This document shows positions 57,831-64,000 of a DNA stretch of 64,000 nucleotides, in pieces. The translations under genes and the position numbers were made by a program. The first letter of the stretch is position 1, and each line of letters begins with the position of its first letter. The DNA lies in NCBI GenBank assembly GCA_001465935.1, contig LNKV01000029.1:19215-83214 (forward strand), in the 5' to 3' direction. The notes beneath the pieces were generated by a model. It was not told the origin of the DNA and did no database searches. It saw nothing but the letters and a program-made list of their open reading frames with translations. The DNA comes from Clarireedia homoeocarpa. Lineage: Eukaryota; Ascomycota; Leotiomycetes; Helotiales; Rutstroemiaceae.

Positions 57831-58187
57831 ACAACTATGTCGGCGATATTATCATTTCTCTACAACTATATCGGCGATATTATAATAATTTGTCTTTATT
57901 ATTAATCATGTAGCTAGTTTAGCCTCTCTCTCCCGAGACTCTCAGTAATCCCTATAAATAAGACTGAGAATCTCAGGAAGAGAGTCAATTGTCACTTTAT
58001 CATTTTCACGCCTAGCTATCATCCAACCGTGATATAATATAAATAGAAAATATAATTAGCTTTATTTAACTCTTTTAAGACTCTTGGTATATTTATAAAT
58101 AAGCCTAATAATCTTATAAAACAAACCAGTTCATTGTTATTTAATTCTCATATACTTTTATTTCCTAGCTATCAAGTAACTGTGATA
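57831..58187. mobile_element. LTR-like remnant with two diverged repeat copies
   Basis: An AT-rich stretch that contains a 22-base direct repeat (57831-57852 and 57862-57883, ACAACTATGTCGGCGATATT with one mismatch). It also holds two diverged copies of a ~100-base unit, 57937-58034 and 58079-58187. Each unit starts with GACTCT, has a TATAAATAAG box (57953 and 58094), and ends CCTAGCTATCA...GTGATA. The second copy differs mainly by C-to-T and G-to-A changes, as expected from RIP. The TATA-bearing, AT-rich unit just upstream of a gag-like frame suggests solo or nested LTR fragments. Exact ends could not be set. Confidence 0.5.
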
Positions 58188-58350
58188 GTTATAAATCTTC
58201 TGCGCAAACTAATCGTGGGTGACCCCACTTATTCTTAAATCATGCCAGCATGTGACGAGACTGCCAATAAAGACACTGAATGACCTTAGAATATTGAACT
58301 ACAGAACTAAGCTATATACAAGAAAAGAGGTCTTATATAGAACCAAGGGA

Positions 58351-58379
58351 CCAAGGGCATCGCTTAGCGATGCCCTTGG
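58351..58379. repeat. Perfect 13-bp hairpin upstream of gag-like frame
   Basis: Arms 58351-58363 (CCAAGGGCATCGC) and 58367-58379 are exact reverse complements around the loop TTA, five bases before the ATG at 58384. It may belong to the retroelement leader. Confidence 0.8.
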
Positions 58380-58383
58380 CTAA

Positions 58384-59115
58384 ATGCAATGGCTACGTGT
58401 GCGACTCATGCGTACGACTCCGGTGCCCTTCTTAACACTTTTCTCACAATCACCATCTACCTTTACTCATTCTTCGATCGCGATGTCTCCTCTTACCATG
58501 ATCGGCGGTACCAGGTTGTCCACGCGCCAGCAATGGCCAATGTGGTATCTGGAGCTCCGGCGACAATGCCAAATCAAACACATATGGCATTTAGTCAATC
58601 CGGAGATCTACAAAGGACTAACTGGACCACTTACCGAGATGGAAGTTGATAATCTCGTCGGCCCTGACTGGCTCGCTGCCAACCCACCGACCCCTCCATC
58701 CCTTAACGATCTCAGAGACATTCTTCATCGCAAGAACATGGAAGAATACGCCAACAAGGTCCGACCTGCTGAAGGATCGTCCAAATCATCTGACACCCTA
58801 TTGACCTCGGTCGATACTCACATGGCCGGTATAGATGATAAGGACAAATCACCTGAGAAGATCCCTCTACCATCCTACCCTACGATCATGGAAGTCAGTG
58901 AAGAATTTTCGATCTTGGATATAGATTACAGGGTTCGCAGGAGCGAGTACGACCATTATCATAAATTATTTTATGAAGTCTACACTTGGATCTATTCCAC
59001 TGTCGACCCCGACATCCTGATCGATCTCAATTTTCGCAGCACTAAGCTTGATAGTATCACTCTACGAGGTTGTATTCACTTTCTCAAGATCCGACTTGCA
59101 CCACACAATTTATAA
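58384..59115 (+). pseudogene. Ty1/copia-type gag-like remnant
   Basis: A frame of 243 codons; the real N-terminus is probably MSPLTMIGG at 58483. The block STRQQWPMWYLELRRQ followed by IKHIWHLVNPE has the W-x2-W...IW-x-LVNP pattern of fungal copia Gag N-termini. A second helical part (YRVRRSEYDHYHKLFYEVY, then VDPDILIDL) also fits. No zinc knuckle, protease, integrase or reverse transcriptase follows before 60 kb, so the element is truncated. With the LTR-like repeats directly upstream this is best read as the 5' end of a dead copia element. Confidence 0.58.
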
Positions 59116-60123
59116 CATCGGTCATATTTTCGATGCTTTTTCAGCAAACAGATACCCTTTTCTATGAAGATCGGTGATCTGTTCAAACAAACTTACCACT
59201 CTCAACGGAAACGTACCTGATTGTGTGATTGTTTTCAAGAAGTTGGAAAGGGCAAACAACCACACGGATAAAAGTGATCTTGGTAATGGAAGTAAGCATA
59301 GGTTTGACGCCCGAGTAAGCGCCACAAACGTTGCCTCCCGTCGCTTATGTAGGACGAATCGATTGACCAGAGCATTTCACTTCCAAATGAAGAACTCTGG
59401 GAAAATATATTGATGATGGGTGTTTCCTTGCGATTGAATGAGTTTTGCAAAAGTACAACACAGATGATTTGGGACTAGCACCTCATGTATCCAAACAATG
59501 CAAGCAACATCTTCAGTCGCCTTTCCTTCCTAGAATAAGATGTTGAAGCAGTAAAATCTCTTCGAGCATCGCTAATTTCATTCCGAAGCCAACTTATTTG
59601 TAACGCCTCATCTCATGGGATGTATCCTTCATTGCCATAAGCTCGAGAATAGGTTACAGGCTAACTGTGCAGGGCCAGGAAGACTGGCTCTGATGCTAGA
59701 TCGAACAAGCTCAGATTTCAGCGCAGGAACTTCGCAGAAGAGAGGATTGGGTTTAATATTATGTTTGATATTTAGTGTAGAACTGCTTTGATTGATAAGA
59801 AAGATACTGCATTGAACAGCCATGAGCACCTTGGAATTAGCGAGACGGATATTGTTTCCTAGAAAGAAGTCCAAAAAACATGTACAATTACGAAGCCAAA
59901 TTATCGCGCAGTAAAAGAAACGGATATGGCCAATGGAAGCAAGAATGCATAGCTTTTAACGCTGTAAAGCAAATAATAATTGTAACGCTGGGGAGTATTG
60001 ACCATAAAATTTCCCCCTTTCCTAGTTTAGATACCGGCATCCGAAGTGTTCGCTTCCTTCACTTTCGCTGCGGCAAACTCCAGAACTTCCGAGTAAATAC
60101 AGCTACAACACTAGTTGTTACCG
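59116..60123. other. Intergenic region after the gag remnant
   Basis: About 1 kb with only short frames. No reverse transcriptase or integrase motif was found, and nothing was recognised. Confidence 0.4.
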
Positions 60124-61035
60124 TTATGGAGCACCCTCCTTATATTCCTTATCATAAGTATCCCTTCCTCTTGGCTTGCGTGTCAACATGCTTTTATTTT
60201 CAGTCGCAAATCTATCACCCATCGATTTCCCCGCTACAGCTCCAGCGATAGCTCCAAGAACTGCAAGAGCAATCTTATCATTGCTGTCATGCCGGCGGTC
60301 TTCTGCTGCCAGTTCATGTGCAGCAAGTCCGCCGAGCAGTGCGCCGACTGCACCACCTTGAAAGCCACGGTCGCTAAGAACGGACTTTTTAGATTCAGGC
60401 GCAAATTTTGTGGTGCTTTTGGGTGCTTTTGAACCTTGATCTGTACTTTTCCGTCGTCGGTCTCTATCATCTTCTGCACGTTGTGGAGGAGGGTCACCAT
60501 TCCTCCTTTGCATGCGATTATCGCCGTATACTGGAGAAGCCTGAATTTTTCGTGGTCGTGGATCATTTTGAGAAGGTGGATTCCAATCGGGCGATGTTGG
60601 GTCTCCACGGGTGTATTGGCGGGTTGGAGGGGCTTCAGTCCTCGGGATTGACTCGAAGCTCCTGCTTTGTAATGGACGACTCGAAGTGCGGTAGGTGCCT
60701 TGTCCGTATCCTTGACTATATCGTTTTGGGGAGTTTGATCTTCGTATATACCCGTCGCCCTCCCTGTCAACAAAGCCATCTCTTCTGGCAGCAGGATTGT
60801 CATAATCTCGCCTACCCCTCGGCCCATTATCGCGATATCTCCTTCCATTCACGCCTTCCTCGTCACTTTCGCTCTCATCACTCCTTGAAGAGCCATGTCT
60901 CCTTTTCGAAAACGAACGAGCAATATTTCTCGGATGGTAAGTATTTGCATGCAGAGCCTTGTCAGGAAGTTTGTGGAAGTGTTTATCCACCACCTTATCC
61001 ACGGCTTCTATTCCGAGCTCCGCAAAGTCGTCCAT
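60124..61035 (-). CDS. Basic low-complexity protein with C-terminal glycine-zipper segment
   Basis: A 303-residue single-exon frame. The N-terminus MDDFAELGIEAVDKVVDKHF is a short amphipathic helix. Residues about 35-215 are disordered and rich in Arg, Ser, Asp, Pro and Gly (RDNGPRGRRDYDNPAARR). A Gly/Ala-rich stretch follows (GGAVGALLGGLAAHELA and ALAVLGAIAGAVAGKSMGDR), two short hydrophobic segments with GxxxG spacing, like glycine-zipper proteins. The function is unknown. The C-terminus may insert in or associate with a membrane. No family was identified with confidence. Confidence 0.65.
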   Translation of the reverse strand: MDDFAELGIEAVDKVVDKHFHKLPDKALHANTYHPRNIARSFSKRRHGSSRSDESESDEEGVNGRRYRDNGPRGRRDYDNPAARRDGFVDREGDGYIRRSNSPKRYSQGYGQGTYRTSSRPLQSRSFESIPRTEAPPTRQYTRGDPTSPDWNPPSQNDPRPRKIQASPVYGDNRMQRRNGDPPPQRAEDDRDRRRKSTDQGSKAPKSTTKFAPESKKSVLSDRGFQGGAVGALLGGLAAHELAAEDRRHDSNDKIALAVLGAIAGAVAGKSMGDRFATENKSMLTRKPRGRDTYDKEYKEGAP

Positions 61036-61805
61036 CTCGCGGTTGTTGGTGGTCGAGATTGAAATTGAACTGCCAAGAAGAGATGGGTGACGAACAGGGA
61101 GATCGATGCAGTAAGTTCTAGATGGAAGTAATTCCAGAAGCTTAAATGATCTCGTTCAAAAACAGGATACGGCTCTGCTCTTGGCGTTGCTCATTATGCG
61201 GCGTGGTGGGGCAGGGTTATGGCGTGGGCTGTGTGACATGTCGTACGCCAGGCCGGGGATGATATACTTATCTGGACGTCCACTCGGGCGTCGAGTCGGG
61301 CGTTGAACAACTGAGCTCAATCATTGGTTTGAGTCTTCGAGACATGAACTACTGTGCGACAGCGGTGATGTGTCGTCCAGAAAGGCTGACATCATAATCA
61401 CAAAATTGTTGGTTTATCTAGGAGCAGATTCTGTTCGCTTCCATACTTAGAATTACTTTCAAGTGTGGCGTGCGTGGTTGCAACTTACCAGCCACAATAA
61501 CCTTAACCACCAGCCTCTACACGTCTTTGTACGCCGCGTTCCATCGAGCTCGCGCTGCGGAACAATCACATCAGATTCGTATCAACTCGACCGTCCGAAA
61601 ATTGCTTGGTCGAATATAATTGCCTTATTGTTGCAATGGGTGATGTGAAAAAGTACTATGGTATCGTCGATCATTGTGAGTAATCTCTCCTCCTTAGAGG
61701 TAATACCCTTGTTTGAACGAATCCGTTCATCCTAGCCATTGATCGCCGATACACAACCATAAAAATATCCTATATCAAAAAGCGCTGGGAGTGCATTCAT
61801 CTTCA
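61036..61805. other. Intergenic region
   Basis: About 0.77 kb between the 5' end of the glycine-zipper gene and the 3' end of the aldolase gene. No gene or repeat is recognised. Confidence 0.4.
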
Positions 61806-63164
61806 TCATTCTGATTTAGCTAACTCTTCTTCGAGCTCAAGAACACTCTTCAATGCATCCATGAAAACCTCGCCATCAGGTTCTTTCAGAGGGAGTAATG
61901 GCCGTCTAGGTGCTGCGCCATACCCATATACTTTATTCAGAACATACTCTATGATGGTTTGGTTAACGAATTTTCGTGCTATTGCCCTAGAGGGAACTCA
62001 CTCATGCCACGTATTCCTGCTGGAACTGCTTCAACATCTGCTCTGGATAATATTGCTTGCAGTCTCGCAGCCTCCGTCCGGTCACCTTCTGAAGGGTTGG
62101 GGTTGCTCAGAAGTCTCCACAATTTCATTGTGGCCAGAGGCGCGAAGTTTGGTATGCCACTTACGGTCCCATGGCCTCCGGAAGACACCCATGGAGTCAA
62201 ATCAGCTATCAAGCCGTCAAGAAGCAAAAATGGATATGGTCGAGAACTGTTTATCGTCGGATCATCATTGAGCGCTGCTGTCAATCGTATCAACTTTCCA
62301 ATACTTCCACCACATCTGCATGAATTAGTTCGTGCCCTATTGGGATTTTACCACCATCCCACTTACGTGAGTTTTACACCACAGAGATTTGGTGCTCTTC
62401 TCATCACTGCCTCGATCACTGAGGAGGACATGTCTTGGCCAGCGGCATTGGCAGGGAAGTTATACAGTAATAGTGGTATCTGATATCGCAAAATTAGCGG
62501 CCACGACATCAAATTCTTAGAACTACATACTGGCGAGCCTTCACAGATATCGACATAGTACTGAATGACCTGTTCTTGGTCCGCGTTGAGACTGGCAGCA
62601 TAGTATGCGGGAAGAATAACCATTCCGGCATCACTTTGAGGGTATTAGCTCTGATATTTTCACCATCGAATTCTTAACCTCACGCTCCGGCATCTGCTGC
62701 TGCCCGAGATAGCTCGATTGTTTCTCTCGTACTTGCACCGCCAACTCCGGCTACTATTGGCGTAGTTTGAAGGCATTCATCGTCCAGAGTTTTGCGGATA
62801 AAACGAATTATGGTGGTTCGCTCTTCCCGGGACTGAGTATATCGTTAAATTACCACGATAGGTATGCACTGAGACGGCTCACCAAATGCACAGCTTCTCC
62901 CAAGGAGCCCATACACACAGGTACTTGTTCGAATGAGAAACATGTGCTTCGTAATTATTGAAGATTCATCTTACTTATACCCTTGTTTGCCAAATCTGTC
63001 GAGATTCATCTATCAGTCAGGATCTGCGGACTTCAAGGTATGAACTTACTTAGAAGATGTCGTTTGTAGCTAACGAGGTCAAGATCCTGCTTGTCGTCGA
63101 AAAATGTAGGTAGTGGTCCATACACCCCTGGCTTCAGCTCACGGACTCTGCATTCCCCGACCAT
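61806..63164 (-). CDS. DapA/DHDPS-family aldolase, eight exons
   Basis: Exons 63164-63050, 62995-62975, 62923-62883, 62832-62684, 62633-62531, 62479-62367, 62315-62002 and 61948-61806 encode 332 residues, the normal family length. All introns are 50-54 bases with consistent phase, and exon 2 is only 21 bases. The class I aldolase TIM barrel is complete. It opens with GVYGPLPTFF; CMGSLGEAVHL is the substrate-binding GSxGE loop; LLLYNFP carries the catalytic Tyr; and CGVKLTCG carries the Schiff-base Lys. It ends with GIRGMKYVLNKVYGYGAAPRRPL. Fungal members cleave 2-keto-3-deoxy sugar acids or 4-hydroxy-2-oxoglutarate. The substrate is not decided here. Confidence 0.88.
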
Positions 63165-64000
63165 TCTGCTTAAATAAATCTCAAGCTCTATACAAGAACT
63201 GAACAGGATTTGTGTTTTGTATGAGCCAAGCAGCCCACTGCAATGTGAAAGGAGGATAAAAAGTGTCAATTACGGGGAATGATCCGATATCAAGTACTGA
63301 GTACAGTTTGTCGGCTGAAATGCCGATGCACCCCGATGAGTTCCTTGCCGCTTTATTGCCAGGGTTGTCTTCGAAACCTGTCCCCACTTTGTCCAGTTAT
63401 CTTCTTAAAAGCTTATCTTCCTATCCGTATCCCACCCTTTAGGTATGTAGCCAGGCTAGATAACGACTGCTTTGAGTTCCTATAGTGCGATGTTGGCCTT
63501 CCATAGAAGACCGGACTGATATATCTGATCATGGCGCCCGGGTGTGAATTTTATGCTTGTCCCTGGGCGAACTCTTCTACTCCTTAGCATTGCTTCGATT
63601 GGAATTTCCAAGTGCCGTTCATACCTTGTTTTTGCTTGCCCACCACGACGGGAGAAATGTCCTTCCGAGGAGTATGAGAATTCCGGTGGAAATTACCTCA
63701 ATTCGTTCGTTGCTAATTTGGAATAGTCTTCGGGTGAGAAGGAAAGCCACGGCAAAGATGCCACCAACGAAGTGAATTTTGGCCATGAGGCCGTGGATGA
63801 AGGTGAAACTGGGGCCCTAGTTGTCTCAAGCAACACCATGCATCGTGATTTGAAGGTTGGTTGCGGAGTCCAATGCTTGGAAATTCAATCTCAACTAACC
63901 CTTCATTTTCATTTGTAGCCGCGCCACTTGTATGTCTCGATGAAATACGCAAAATTTACGGAGCACTCACATTGCAACTAGGCAGATGATTGCTATTGGT
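63165..64000. other. Window edge, possible partial gene on minus strand
   Basis: The first 300 bases are the aldolase promoter region. Further right, a minus-strand open stretch between about 63630 and 63815 reads as a hydrophobic segment (MAKIHFVGGIFAVAFLLTRR, then GILILLGRTFLPSWWA). It could be an exon of a membrane protein whose other exons lie beyond 64000. A GTGAGT donor-like site on the minus strand at about 63970 supports this weakly. No family is recognised. Confidence 0.25.

Noticed and set aside
61949..62002. Apparent frameshift near the end of the DapA-family gene
   Set aside because: Reading through gives a stop and the first AG sites would give introns of 15 or 22 bases. A 53-base intron ending at 61949, with GTGAGT donor and GTTAAC branch, restores the expected GMKYVLN sequence.

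Overview
The window is nuclear DNA of a filamentous ascomycete (Pezizomycotina). Nearly every gene that can be resolved has spliceosomal introns of about 45-90 bases, with GT(A/G)AGT-type donors and CTAAC/TACTAAT branch points. The gene content is typically fungal: a HET-domain gene, a PTH11/rhodopsin-like membrane protein, a DUF3433 protein, GH11 and GH62 hemicellulases, a Get3 ATPase and MBF1. A leotiomycete is plausible from overall feel, but that is only an inference. There are no bacterial-style operons.

Layout. 1-1.18 kb is a microsatellite block with no gene. 1.2-12.3 kb is a gene-dense housekeeping segment: a DUF1365 membrane-associated protein (-), MBF1 (+), the replication licensing factor Cdt1 (-), two tandem fungal 'LPRE(I/L)RD' proteins (+), GET3 (-), 5-hydroxyisourate hydrolase with an apparent PTS2 (+), and an unknown protein (-). 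12.3-22.1 kb is gene-poor and holds only one large HET-domain gene. 22.1-29.1 kb is a hemicellulase cluster: a GH62 arabinofuranosidase, a GH11 xylanase, and a CBM1-GH62 arabinofuranosidase. Together these would debranch and cut arabinoxylan outside the cell. 29.1-44.9 kb mixes long non-coding stretches with a DUF3433 multi-pass membrane protein, a Ser/Thr-rich GPI-type protein, an unknown protein, a lipid-kinase-like (DAGKc) gene and a decayed Thr-rich reading frame. 44.9-50.1 kb holds a type II Golgi-type glycosyltransferase and a six-exon seven-TM protein. 51.4-57.8 kb holds an MFS sugar-type transporter followed by two short-chain dehydrogenases. 57.8-59.1 kb is a decayed Ty1/copia-type insertion (LTR-like repeats plus a gag-like frame). 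60-63.2 kb holds a glycine-zipper-containing basic protein and an eight-exon DapA-family aldolase. The last 800 bases may carry part of another gene.

The splice structures given here were worked out by hand, by checking phase continuity, donor, branch and acceptor signals and protein continuity. They are therefore predictions. Family names rest on motif recognition only; no database search was possible.
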